From NCBI GenBank assembly GCA_954870475.1, contig OX940951.1:49127679-49191678 (forward strand): a DNA stretch of 64,000 nt. The letters run 5' to 3'. The position numbers were made by a program, and so were the translations under genes. Positions 1 to 9,584 of the stretch are shown in pieces. The notes below the pieces were generated by a model. It worked only from the letters and a program-made list of their open reading frames with translations. It searched no databases and was not told the origin of the DNA. The stretch is from Euphrasia confusa. Lineage: Eukaryota; Streptophyta; Magnoliopsida; Lamiales; Orobanchaceae. Numbering within the stretch: the first letter of the stretch is position 1; the number at the start of each line of letters is the position of its first letter.

Positions 1-119
1 GCCATGTTTCAGGTATTGATGATACCTATTTCATTATAAATTTATATATATGTTTGTCGATTTTTGTGGTATGATGTGTGTGAATATTCATTACATTTTT
101 ATTTGTTTGGGGAAACCTG

Positions 120-470
120 ATGGACATTCTTGACAAAGCCGTAGCAGATGATGTATTGATGATTTTATTTGTTGCAATTTTGTGTGTCACAGTGTTTGAG
201 GTCGATCGAGATTGTTTTCAAGTTTGATATTGATACCGTAACTCTTGATACATAAGTAACGTATACAACTTGGTTTACTGCTGAGAGCAATGCACGTCTT
301 TCTTGATAAACATGTTAAGAGAATGCATCGAGCTCCAGAGGCTGATGATGTTGAGTTAATGAGGATGCTACTCAAAGAAGACCCGATCTAGATGGCGCAT
401 ATGCTCTGCATTATTCTATTGCTTATTGTGAATCAATGAGTAATAAAGATGTTTTAATAAGGGCATAATA
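120..470 (+). pseudogene. NPR1-like (BTB/ankyrin) gene fragment, frameshifted
   Basis: Plus-strand reading gives a broken string of peptides that follow, in order, the segment of NPR1-family proteins between the BTB domain and the ankyrin repeats. These are ADDVLMIL near 140-170, a stretch like RSIEIVFKFDIDTVTL near 205-250, DKHVKRMHRAPEADDVELM near 305-362, LLKEDP near 370-387, then in another frame LDGAYALHYSIAYCES near 387-437. NPR1 proteins are salicylic-acid receptors and transcription co-regulators; known members carry closely similar peptides such as HKALDSDDIELVKLLLKE and LDDACALHYAVAYC. At least one frameshift and an in-frame stop lie around 388-392, and further shifts upstream. Nothing else of the gene is visible, so this is a remnant. 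Order and similarity are clear; exact ends are guesses. Confidence 0.75.
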
Positions 471-1373
471 GATATAATGGAGTGGTGTATTAAGTAAAAG
501 TAATAAAATATATATATATTTAAAGAGGTGAATTTAGTAGGGTGGTCTACTTGGAGTTTTTAAGGGTGCAAATAGCGCTACCCTTAGAAAAAAAAGTAGT
601 ACTAATATAAAAGCTCTTTTTGGGATTTTTCTCGGGTAATATGCACACCTCAACAAATAAAATAATAGTATCTTTTTTATTTTAAAAAAAATATTGTAAT
701 TAAAAAAATTATTAAAATTTTATTCAATATTATACTCTTCTTCTGTCCCATACAAGTTTACATAAATCCTTTTAATTACAAAGAGAAGGGTACTTGATCA
801 CGATTATATATCTTCGTATTAATGGTAATATTTTTTTTTGAGTTGTCTTATATTAACAGTCACACCTCATTTAAATATATGTATTTATATTTTTTCATTT
901 CAAAATAAATACTTTGTTATTTTTTTTAAACACTTCTCTCAACTACTTATTTTATTAATTTAAAAATACATTTTTATATCTATCTTAATGTTAAAAAAGT
1001 AAATAACACAATATTTTTTTAATCTCCGTGAAGATCACATGTGACTATTATTGCGGAAGAAATACGCACAGATTGATAAACACAATTAAGATTTTTTTAT
1101 TTTATTGTTTAACTTTTTAACCAAAATGTAAAATATAAAATTTTATTTTTAAATTAAAATTTAAATAAGTTTCTAAACTTTTGAAAATAAAATAATAAAG
1201 TAATAATAAAATTGTATTTTAAAATGATAAAGAAAATATTTTTTTAAGGATGTATATATAAGTTATGTTAACTTGAATTATCTATTGTGTTATTGAATTT
1301 GATGGAGTTGTGTCAGATTTAAAAATAATTAAAAATAATTATTTTGAATTATTTCTAGATAAATTATCTAAGC
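471..1373. other. AT-rich intergenic DNA
   Basis: No open frame, RNA gene or repeat structure can be supported here. The stretch is A/T-dominated with homopolymer runs and ends at the target-site duplication of the neighbouring MITE. Confidence 0.6.
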
Positions 1374-1381
1374 TACCAAAC

Positions 1382-1915
1382 TAGGGCTGGACGTTTGGGC
1401 TCGAAAACCAGAAAGTCCGGACCAAAAACTCGAAAAAAAAACCGTTGCGGGCCGAGCCCAAATTTTTTTGGGACCGCCCCGCCAAGGCCCGTACCGAAAA
1501 ATAAAAAATCGGTTCAGGCCTGGGCCCAAAAAATTTTAGGACCGAAAGCCCGGGACCGGCCCGATTTTTAGTTTTTATATAAATTTTTTAATAAATATTA
1601 TATATTTTTATATAATATTTTAATTAATAATTTAATCTTAAAAACTTAAATTATAAATATAGTAGTATACCATAGTATTATTTAAAATTTAAAATTTTAT
1701 TTTCTTATAAAAAAAATTATTTTTAATAATTAAAAATAATTTTTAAAATTAAACAAATTGAACCCGAAAAACCCAAAAATCTGGCTCGAACCGTCGGGCT
1801 CGGTCCCAAGCCGGACCTTAGTTTCAATAAAACCTGGACCCGCCCGGACCGACAAAAACGAATTTTGAGCCAGCTCTAAAAATTTTGGAACCGGCCCGGC
1901 CTGCACCCAACCCTA
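1382..1915. mobile_element. Non-autonomous hAT-type MITE, 534 bp
   Basis: The element begins TAGGGCTGG and ends CCAACCCTA, an imperfect terminal inverted repeat. The flanking 8 bp, TACCAAAC, are identical at 1374-1381 and 1916-1923, which is the 8-bp target-site duplication expected of hAT elements. The first bases fit the hAT terminal pattern YARNG. The two ends are GC-rich and rich in CCGGGCC/GGCCCGG-like words that are largely complementary between arms, while the middle (about 1570-1760) is AT-rich. There is no transposase frame, so the element would need an enzyme supplied in trans. Confidence 0.85.
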
Positions 1916-2024
1916 TACCAAACTAGTCCTTGAGTAATAGTAACATGTATGACATAGTCAAAAAGTAACCTTATACCAAACTAGTCCTTGAGTAATAGTA
2001 ACATGTATGACATAGTCAAAAAGT
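1914..2024. repeat. 58-bp tandem duplication next to the MITE
   Basis: The sequence starting TATACCAAACTAGTCCTTGA at about 1914 recurs at about 1972 with a period of 58 bp and is near-perfect for more than 50 bp. The MITE target site TACCAAAC therefore occurs three times in a row, once left of the element and twice right of it. Confidence 0.9.
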
Positions 2025-2387
2025 TGTTTGGTTAAGGTAACAATATTATAAAAGCTTAAATTTACATTAGGTGTATATTTGATTTAATAAAACGATTTTA
2101 ATAGAATTAATTAAAAAAAAGTATTAATTACATGAGAAGAAAATAATTAAATATTTTTTTTCGAATTGATGAATGAATTAATTAAAACTAGTACCACGTG
2201 ATTTATTTGTTTGAAATAATCTAAAATTTTATTTAATCTCCAACGTATTTCGGCCAAAAAATTATTAATGGACTAACAAATTATTTTATTCAATAATCGA
2301 TCTCTTACTAAAATTTGTAAATTCGTATTAAAATTTTATTATTTTTAAAGACTACGCATGTTTGATGTAATTTATATCATGTAAGCT
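2025..2387. other. AT-rich intergenic DNA
   Basis: No gene or repeat could be supported between the 58-bp duplication and the SINE head. Confidence 0.5.
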
Positions 2388-2520
2388 TCTTGGGCATAGC
2401 CGAGTGGTAAGGTCTGTGGTGATGGTGTAATTCCCCGACGACGTAGAGTTCGAATCTCGGATATGACAAATTTTCATTGAAATATTATGAAGTTAGTCCT
2501 TGGATGAGACATATTGGCTA
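2388..2520 (+). mobile_element. tRNA-derived SINE head
   Basis: The segment carries an RNA polymerase III internal promoter: A box TAGCCGAGTGG at about 2397-2407 and a B-box-like AGTTCGAATCTC at about 2447-2458, at roughly tRNA spacing. It does not fold as an obvious functional tRNA: no matching acceptor arm is seen and the centre is long. A related, diverged sequence starts at 63941 at the other end of the window. Together this fits a tRNA-derived SINE family. The 3' end and target-site duplications could not be fixed because the sequence runs into a tandem array. Confidence 0.65.
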
Positions 2521-2905
2521 TCTCTCACATGTGTCTGCTACTCGGGCGTATCCTTCGATTTACATCCTACCCGATCGATGAGCCTCTGATCTGATGAAAG
2601 AAGAGTTTCTCGTCTCATCCTACCCGATCTCTCTCACACATGTGTCTGCTACTCGGGCGCATCTCTTGATTTACATCATAACCGATCGAGGAGCTTCTGA
2701 TCTGGTGGAAGAGGAGTTTCTCGTCTCATCCTACCGATCTCTCTCCCACATGTGTCTGCTACTCGGGCGCATCCCTCGATTTACATCCTACCCGATCGAG
2801 GAGCCTCTGATCTGGTGGAAGAGGAGTTTCTCGTCTCATTCTACCCGTTCGAGGAGCTTCTGATCTAGTGGAATATGAGTTTCTCGTCTCTGCATTTCTC
2901 TAGTG
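2521..2905. repeat. 110-bp tandem repeat array, about 3.4 copies
   Basis: The word CATGTGTCTGCTACTCGGGC occurs at 2528, 2639 and 2749, giving periods of 111 and 110 bp. Each unit also carries ATTTACATCCTACCCGATCG, GAGCCTCTGATCTG and GAGTTTCTCGTCTCAT variants. A partial fourth unit lacks the CATGTG part. An open frame of 89 codons crosses the array but only because the repeat happens to be open; it is not taken as a gene. The array is directly downstream of the SINE head and may be an expanded part of its body. Confidence 0.85.
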
Positions 2906-3078
2906 ATAATAGCATTCAACAAATACCTAAAAACGCTGGCAGAAAATCCAAATAAATGGAAAATAAAAATTATAAAGTTAAAAAATAAATAGAAATATAA
3001 AAAAATTGAATTTTCTTGGTGAAGATGAAGGAGATGAGATGGGAGAAATGCAATTATATTAATATAATGTAAAATTTA

Positions 3079-3395
3079 AGATAACTGAATTAGGGATAAA
3101 ATAAAAATTAAAAAAAATCTAGTCCAACATAATTAATAACTCACTGAATTAGAGATAAACTAAAAAAAAAAAATCTAGTCCAACATAATTAATAACTCAA
3201 CAATTTGATTTTGGAATCTGCGAAGAAATCATAATTAATACATAAAATATAAAATAAAAATTAAAAAAAATCTAGTCTAACATAATTAATAACTCACTGA
3301 ATTAGGGATAAATTAAAAAAAATCTAGTCCAACATAATTAATAACTCAACAATTTGATTTTGGAATCTGCGAAAAAATCATAATTAATACATAAA
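3079..3395. repeat. 149-bp tandem duplication with nested shorter repeats
   Basis: The word CTCAACAATTTGATTTTGG at about 3197 recurs at about 3346, a period of 149 bp. Inside each unit the shorter phrase ATCTAGTCCAACATAATTAA occurs twice. The sequence is A/T-rich and non-coding. Confidence 0.8.
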
Positions 3396-3504
3396 ATTAA
3401 AAACAATCGAAGAAAAAAAATGAATGAATAGAATGACGTATACATGTAAATCGATTCAATGTTCAAAAAAATAAAAAAGAACCTATGAACTCAAATTATA
3501 GCAA

Positions 3505-3622
3505 AAGAAAATAAGATACGATTAATTAAAATTAAATTAATATTAATGGAATAAAAAAAAATTGAGAAAATAAGATACGATTAATTGAAATTAAATTAAT
3601 ATTAATGGAATAAAAAATAATT
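3505..3622. repeat. 59-bp tandem duplication
   Basis: ATAAGATACGATTAATT occurs at 3511 and 3570 and the following AAATTAAATTAATATTAATGG is shared, giving two near-identical 59-bp copies. Confidence 0.85.
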
Positions 3623-5191
3623 TGAGAAAAAAAATAAAAATTTATATATTTAAAATAATAATTAATTATTATTATCAAAAATATATAATTTCAAATTACT
3701 ATTTAAAATTTATATATAATAATTTAAATATGCTTAATAATATTATTATTTATAATTTATAATATTTTTATTTATAATTTATAGTGTGAACACAACATTA
3801 TTATTGCTTTCTAATACCTGAAATTATATATGTATAGATTTAATTAATTTCAAAACTTGTACCATATAGTAAGTACAATTAATTGATTAATTAAATAGGT
3901 TACTTTGAACAATTGGTAAGTTGTGAAATTGTCTCACAAAAATAATTAATTAATTAAAGTAAATTGGATTCAAAAAATGATCAATTGCAAATTTGTCATA
4001 TGAAGTTTAACAAATTAAACAAAAAAATCATTTGTATGTATTTGCTTTATTCTAAAATAAACGCTTTAGAAAATTTCATTTTCACCGTTCTTTTCATGAT
4101 GTATTGTGCACCTCTTTAAACATGCAATATTACTCAATGACCTTATAACATCTGGTGATGAAACTCAATGACCCGATGATCTCAAAAGTAGTCCCGGATT
4201 AGTTTTTGGTTCAAGATTTAAAAAATATGTAGGGCAAGTGCTTAACTTGGCGAACGTAAACTGAATTTGCTATGATGAAATTCAAGGATTAAAAAATAAT
4301 GTAAACAGACCTAAGGTGAAAATCAAAGGATTAACAAATAATCTTTCAACCCAATTTCTATATTTTCTTAGAAATTAAGATCTTTTTTATATGCAAAACT
4401 ACATTATACAGTAAAATAAAACAAAAACATCATTCACCAAAAAATATAGAAAAAGAAATAATTCTAATATTTTTAGAATAATATTTACTAAATTGTGATT
4501 GAAATAAAAAATGAAACGGGATAAACTCATATAGTCGAAGGATAGCTCTATTTCAACTAAAATGGCAAAAACCCTTTCTTGAATACACAGGTACATGTTT
4601 TACACATGATGTAACATTTTAATCAAATGTATACCTAATAATGCAATCATAAGAGCATCATTTCAATGAATTCAGGCAAGCCTTCTTATAATCTCACACT
4701 AACCTAACCATTGTTAACTAATTTTTTCATCAGTCAAAATCCAACTCAATCATAGTACTCAAACAAGATTCAAATGAAAATCTAGAGCTCATTCAAGCAC
4801 TATTTGTCAAAGGAGCATTGAAAGTTGCTTAGAATAGATATTGGTGCTAGGGCTCTAGTTTTGTTAACTCCAAACTCAGAAGAAAGCACTAAAATCTTCG
4901 ACTATGCTGAATTCATTCGACTACGATCCGGAATTGTAAACCGGACAATAAACCTTTGATGTAAAATGCATTCGATTAAAGAAAATGCAGCCTCATAATT
5001 CCCTTGCAACAGATATTCAAGCATTGATTAAAACAAACCCCAAAACGATTTCCAGCTGAATTTTGCTCAAAAGTATGAATCCAGAAACCCTAAATAGAGA
5101 GTACTAATAATGCGATTAAATCCACCGAAAAACAGAACAGAAATAAAATTAAAACACAAATTCCAGAATCGAAACATAGTTTGTATCCATC
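3623..5191. other. Intergenic, AT-rich; distal part is probably the 3' UTR side of RPL27
   Basis: A/T-rich DNA with no convincing open frame; a short minus-strand frame at 4399-4596 has no recognisable content. The 200-300 bp just below 5191 would include the 3' UTR of the minus-strand RPL27 gene. No other feature could be supported. Confidence 0.5.
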
Positions 5192-5599
5192 TCAGAACCT
5201 GAGCTTGGAGAAGAACCAACGGTTCTTACCAGTCTTGAACCTCTCCTCGAACCTAGTCTTGATCTCCTTGCAGGCCGTCACCTTCTTGTCACGCGACACG
5301 AGCGCGTCGGCCGAGACGACGTCCTTCAGATCCACGTCGAGCGTGTAGCGCGTGGGCATGATGTGGTTGTAGTTGACGACCTTGATGAAGGCCTTGACGC
5401 GAGATTTCTTCGCCTGCTTCTTCAGGGAGTCCTTGCGAATGACCTTGCTCGGGTACTTCGCGACGCCGGCGACGAGGCAGTGGCCGTAAGCGCGGTCCCG
5501 GGTGCCGTCGTCGAAGTTCTTCACGATCGTCGCCTTGTGGCCGGCGAAACGACCCTGGAGGAGTATCACCGCCTTGTTTGGCTTCAGAAACTTCACCAT
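5192..5599 (-). CDS. RPL27: 60S ribosomal protein L27 (eL27)
   Basis: Single uninterrupted frame of 135 residues, the usual length for plant eL27. It starts MVKFLKPNKAVILLQGRF with the KOW-type N-terminal beta-barrel (about residues 5-40) and ends with the basic tail GKNRWFFSKLRF typical of the family. eL27 is a structural protein of the large cytosolic ribosomal subunit. The ATG is preceded by TATA-like, telo-box and site II motifs, the usual combination for plant ribosomal-protein promoters. Codon use is GC-rich at third positions compared with the flanking DNA. The overlapping plus-strand frames at 5363-5810 are shadows of this gene. Confidence 0.97.
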   Translation of the reverse strand: MVKFLKPNKAVILLQGRFAGHKATIVKNFDDGTRDRAYGHCLVAGVAKYPSKVIRKDSLKKQAKKSRVKAFIKVVNYNHIMPTRYTLDVDLKDVVSADALVSRDKKVTACKEIKTRFEERFKTGKNRWFFSKLRF

Positions 5600-5670
5600 T
5601 TTCCCAGAGACTGCGTGTGTGTGTTTTTGGTGGTGGCGCTTGGCTTTGAGTTTCAGTGGTAAAGTTCGGT

Positions 5671-5750
5671 CTTATATAACTAGGGTTTGTTTTGATAAAT
5701 GGGCTGGGCTTTGTTTTGGGACCTTAGTGGGTCAGCTTAATTGGGCCTCT
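5671..5750 (-). promoter_or_regulatory. RPL27 core promoter: TATA, telo-box, site II elements
   Basis: Read on the minus strand, a TTATATAA-type TATA box lies at about 5671-5680. A telo-box (AAACCCTA) lies at 5681-5688, and AGCCCA/GGCCCA site II motifs lie at about 5701-5712 and 5741-5747. Telo-box plus site II (TCP-bound TGGGCY) is the established signature of growth-linked ribosomal-protein promoters. Confidence 0.75.
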
Positions 5751-6744
5751 CATTTCTCAATGTTTTCAATTCATAATGGTATTTGTGTAATCTTTATGAT
5801 TTGTTCATAATCTACTGTAATTAAAGGTTAACTATTTCTGTATCATGGAAGAAAGAAAAAATGGAACTGGTTATGCATAATCATCCAAATGGCGAGTGCA
5901 GAATCAGTTCCGTCCGAACAGGACAAGAATAAATAAACCAGGCTATTCAGGAAAATACAGTGTTTTGCTTATCGAATTTCATAAGTAGGCAAGCCACCGG
6001 AGAGTAAATAAATCGTAAATTACATGAGACATCATATTTTTCTCCGTTTTTGTATTTCACTTCACACAGATTTTATGCGAAAAAGAAAGGCCCTCTACAG
6101 AAAGAAAGTATAATTTCCAAGATCTTCATGGAAAGTAATATCCCAGAATCCGAATAAGCCTTAGACATTAAAAAAAAGTCCTTCCGCAGCAAAGCCTAAG
6201 CTGGTGGTGGATGCCATAATTCACATAGGCAATGCTATCAGATTGCATGCGCCTGCAAAGGAAGCAAACAGACGTACAAATTCAGACAAATAAAAATAAA
6301 AACCGGTGACACCACAAAACAGAAAAATTCAGACCTGATTGATCTTGTTAAACGAAGTTACACCGTATTTTATAATAAATCAGAAAAGGTACATGTGAGT
6401 TATTCATAAGCTGACTTGAACAAAACACACAACAAAAAATTTGTGTAAAACAACTTAAATCTTTTATATGCAGTACTGGTTATCTATTTCCTAATTGAAC
6501 AAGCTACATAGTCTTATTCTTATGTTTTTTTTCCCTTTTTTTAAGACAGAAAATTTGATCAAGGTCAGGAGCAAAAAGAATTGCCACCTTAAGATATTAC
6601 AAGCACTCTCATCAAGTTTGTTGGGGGTACAAATTGTTCAAAACAAATGAATATCAATTGTATATCTAATTAGACTAACATAAAGGGTATTTTGTAATTG
6701 ATCTTAATAATACTAAAGGGGAACTAACACATGCAGAGTTACCT
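5751..6744. other. Intergenic between RPL27 promoter and the 2OG-like gene
   Basis: No gene is supported. The upper part would hold the 3' UTR of the minus-strand gene that ends at 6745. No repeat structure stands out. Confidence 0.5.
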
Positions 6745-8620
6745 TCAGTCCATCTCGTTGCTCTCAGACCAACCAGGCTCGTATGTCTCAAGCAACCCAA
6801 TCTTCGCCTTATTGGGAAGATCATGCGGGTGCACAAATGGTACGCCCGACGGCCACCCAATCTCCATCCTTATATTCGCACACGGGCTATCGAGCGAGTG
6901 TATGTGACTCTCGCACTCTTTCAACGTGCAAAACCTCAACTTGATGCCCTTCTTGTCCGCGATATCTTGGACTCTCTCTCTCAAGACCCTCTGGGCCTCA
7001 AGCCGAAGCCTCTTTGAAGGCGGGAGAGGTTTACACCTCGGGTTATTATTCTTCTTCCTCCGACCCATAGGTTTTATAGATCCTGTACCAGTATGTCATC
7101 GATCCAAGAACCTGTTTGTTATAAACGTCTTACTAAATATAGAAAAAGAATAAAGCCATATAAGACGCAACACAATTAGATTGCAGTGTTGATGTTGCTT
7201 CGTAATTTGTTCGAGGTGGGTATTTAGTATTTACGACATGACATGTAGACAAGCTACCAGGATACTTTTAAAGTTTTCTGTAAGGAGATAAATGAACTAC
7301 TCCTCCGGTTTAGGGTTATTACAAAATTTGTTTTACATTACAAAAAAATAAAAATAAAAAAAAATGAGATTTGATGCTGGTTGTTTACATCTTATATTTT
7401 TCCATTTCACAAAGAATTTTTTTAATGTAAATACTCCAAACCTCAGATGTTTGTTTTTGCAATCATCCCTACACTAAACACATAATTAACTATTTATCCA
7501 CACGAAGACATTAATCGAGCCACTTCCTCCCAAAGCAGTTTAAGAAAAGAAACATAAAAAACCAACCTGCAGTTTGAGATGCAGGGAAACTAAGAGTCGC
7601 CAAACCATTCCGGTTAAGCAGTTGATCTGTAGATCTCTGCATAAAATCATCGACTGGAAGCGGAATCTGAAACTGAGCCTCGACCCCGTGCCCAGCCGCC
7701 GTCATCTCCGAACAGCTCAAGCTCGTCATGGATTTTGGCATCAGTTTAAACGCCAAAGAACAACGCCCGTGAACCGCCCCCTGCATGCTACTGACATCTG
7801 TCCTGTACATAGCCGGGCCCACATAGCCCGCTGTTGCCTGGTACAGCGCGAGCCCAGGATACACCACCACTTCCCGAGGCCCGAGATCACCATCAACGAG
7901 CACCCAGTGCCCGTGAAAATCCCTAACATGCAAACCAGCCCGATCAGGTTTGACCAGGGTCAACAGTGCCCTATCAACCTGTGAACTATCGTCAGAAAAC
8001 ATATCCAACGGGCCAGCCTCATGAGGATCAGTAAGATTATGCTGCTGCCCCCCCTGAAAAGAAGGCCTTCCGTGACAAAATACAGACAGCACAGACGAGG
8101 ATATTTCCCGATTTCTCAGGGGAATATTATCGAGCACGTCCGTGAAAGGCGAGCTTCGTAGGTTCAGGTAAAATCCGACGGCGTCCAGTATGTCTCTCGA
8201 GGCTCTCCCGAGAGTAGCGAAAATGTCGACTAAACCAGCAGGAGGGATTTCGACTGCGATTTCGTCAGCGGGGTCCGTATTGGTTAGCCCGGGTCGGAAA
8301 TCGTAAGCCTCTTGCCAGAGTGCGGGGTCCACGCGGTAGCCGGAGGTTTTGCACCAGTCATTGGTGGAGTCGTCTGGGTGGATAGAGTCGGGGGAAGGGA
8401 AGGAGGGTTTGTGGTGAAAGTAGAGTCGGGATGACTCGAGACAGGATCTCATGAGGGGCCCGTCGTTTATGGGGAGCTGAATGATGGCAGCTGAGTAGTG
8501 AGCGAGCGATTGCGATAAGGTGGAAACGGAAAGTTTGTATGAGTCCGAAGGAAGGCCTTCGGAGGGAGTTAAGTCAACGAGTTTGACTCGGCCGAGCGTG
8601 GGCAGGCCGTTGCCTGCCAT
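6745..8620 (-). CDS. 2OG-Fe(II) oxygenase-like protein with degenerate metal site
   Basis: Two exons, 7567-8620 and 6745-7082, join in phase (donor CAG|GTTGG, acceptor TACAG|GATCT) into 463 residues. Residues about 10-290 follow the plant isopenicillin-N-synthase-like double-stranded beta-helix: LLTLV (219-223), GLHV (229-232), W239 and V241, VVYPG (252-256), and ATAGY..P..YR (262-273). The usual HxD is replaced by QVD (214-216) and the distal His of the HR motif by Tyr in YR (272-273), so two of three iron ligands are missing; the conserved Arg that binds 2-oxoglutarate is kept. The second exon adds a basic, charged tail (GRRKK, PLPPSKRLRLEAQR, then VPFVHPHDLPNKAK). I recall unnamed plant proteins of this type annotated as 2OG oxygenase superfamily. 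Catalytic activity is doubtful; a binding or scaffold role is possible. Confidence 0.82.
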
Positions 8621-9584
8621 GGGGCCCTCCAGAGTGGCTAATTTTGTCGATGGAAAACCGATTTAGATTGATTTCATAAACATGAGCTGATGAGAGGTTG
8701 ATTTTGAACCACCAGATAACCAAATTCAACTAAATGATTGTTTTTTGCTTGTCCCTGAGAAACGAAGATAGCAGAATAACTTGTTCAGTAAAACAATACC
8801 ATTATTTATTTACTTTCCAAATCGTTTTTTTTTTTTTTTACTTTATCCAGAATCTATGAACAACTGAACAATTTTACAATCAATTATAAGTGAATACGCA
8901 ATTCCGCATACAGTAAATTCTACCGAATGAGGGGTTTTCAAGAGGTTTAACTAACCTTCGATGATGGTTATTCACTCGATTCAAACCGGATAGAGGCGCG
9001 AGTTTCTGGATTTAGGGCAAGGGCAGAACTACCGTTTGCTTCGAGCGTCTTCTTTTCTCATCCGTTTCTGTGCCCAGAACGATGCCGTTTCATCATCTTT
9101 TAATATACTCTTAATATTTATGGTTATTTTTTCAGTTTTTTTCTTTCATTTAAATCTTTTTCATATCAGTATTAGGAAATTAATTATATTTGGTGTTTAA
9201 TTTTTTTTATTAGGTAAATTGTTTTTTTTTCTTATAAGAAGAGCATCGAAGTGATGTTGAATCTGATTTTATTACGTGCAATTTTTTTAATAGGATAATA
9301 AAAAGCTCAAAATGTATCCTAGATTTATCTTTCATATTCCGTTTTCATTAATCTTATGATCTTATTATCCAGAATGAAAACAACTCGGAGAGTTCAAATT
9401 TAATATTCCATATAGCTAACAAGTATGAATGAATAACATTTTTAAGAAATCCCAGACTATAATCGAACTACAGTCTCAACTTTATCACCGAGAGGCGAGA
9501 ACCTTCGTTCTACATTTGACATATGCGTGTCTTATAGGTTCTTGGTCTTCGCCTAACCAACCTTAGTGAAATTTCACCATCCTA
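8621..9584. other. Intergenic: 5' side of the 2OG-like gene and 3' side of the YchF gene
   Basis: Contains the presumed promoter and 5' UTR of the minus-strand gene starting at 8620 and the 3' UTR of the gene ending at 9585. A T-run at about 8825-8839 is the only structure noted. Confidence 0.5.

Noticed and set aside
2388..2470. Possible functional tRNA gene
   Set aside because: A and B boxes are present, but no acceptor stem, plausible anticodon arm or terminator is seen; a SINE head explains it better.
2594..2863. Open frame of 89 codons
   Set aside because: It lies wholly inside the 110-bp tandem array and its peptide repeats with the array; no start context or homologue.
5363..5810. 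Plus-strand open frames over RPL27
   Set aside because: Antisense shadows of a GC-rich conserved coding exon.
6675..7153. Separate small gene on either strand in the 6.7-7.1 kb interval
   Set aside because: The minus-strand frame joins in phase to the 2OG-like exon 1 through a proper intron, and the plus-strand frames are its antisense shadows.
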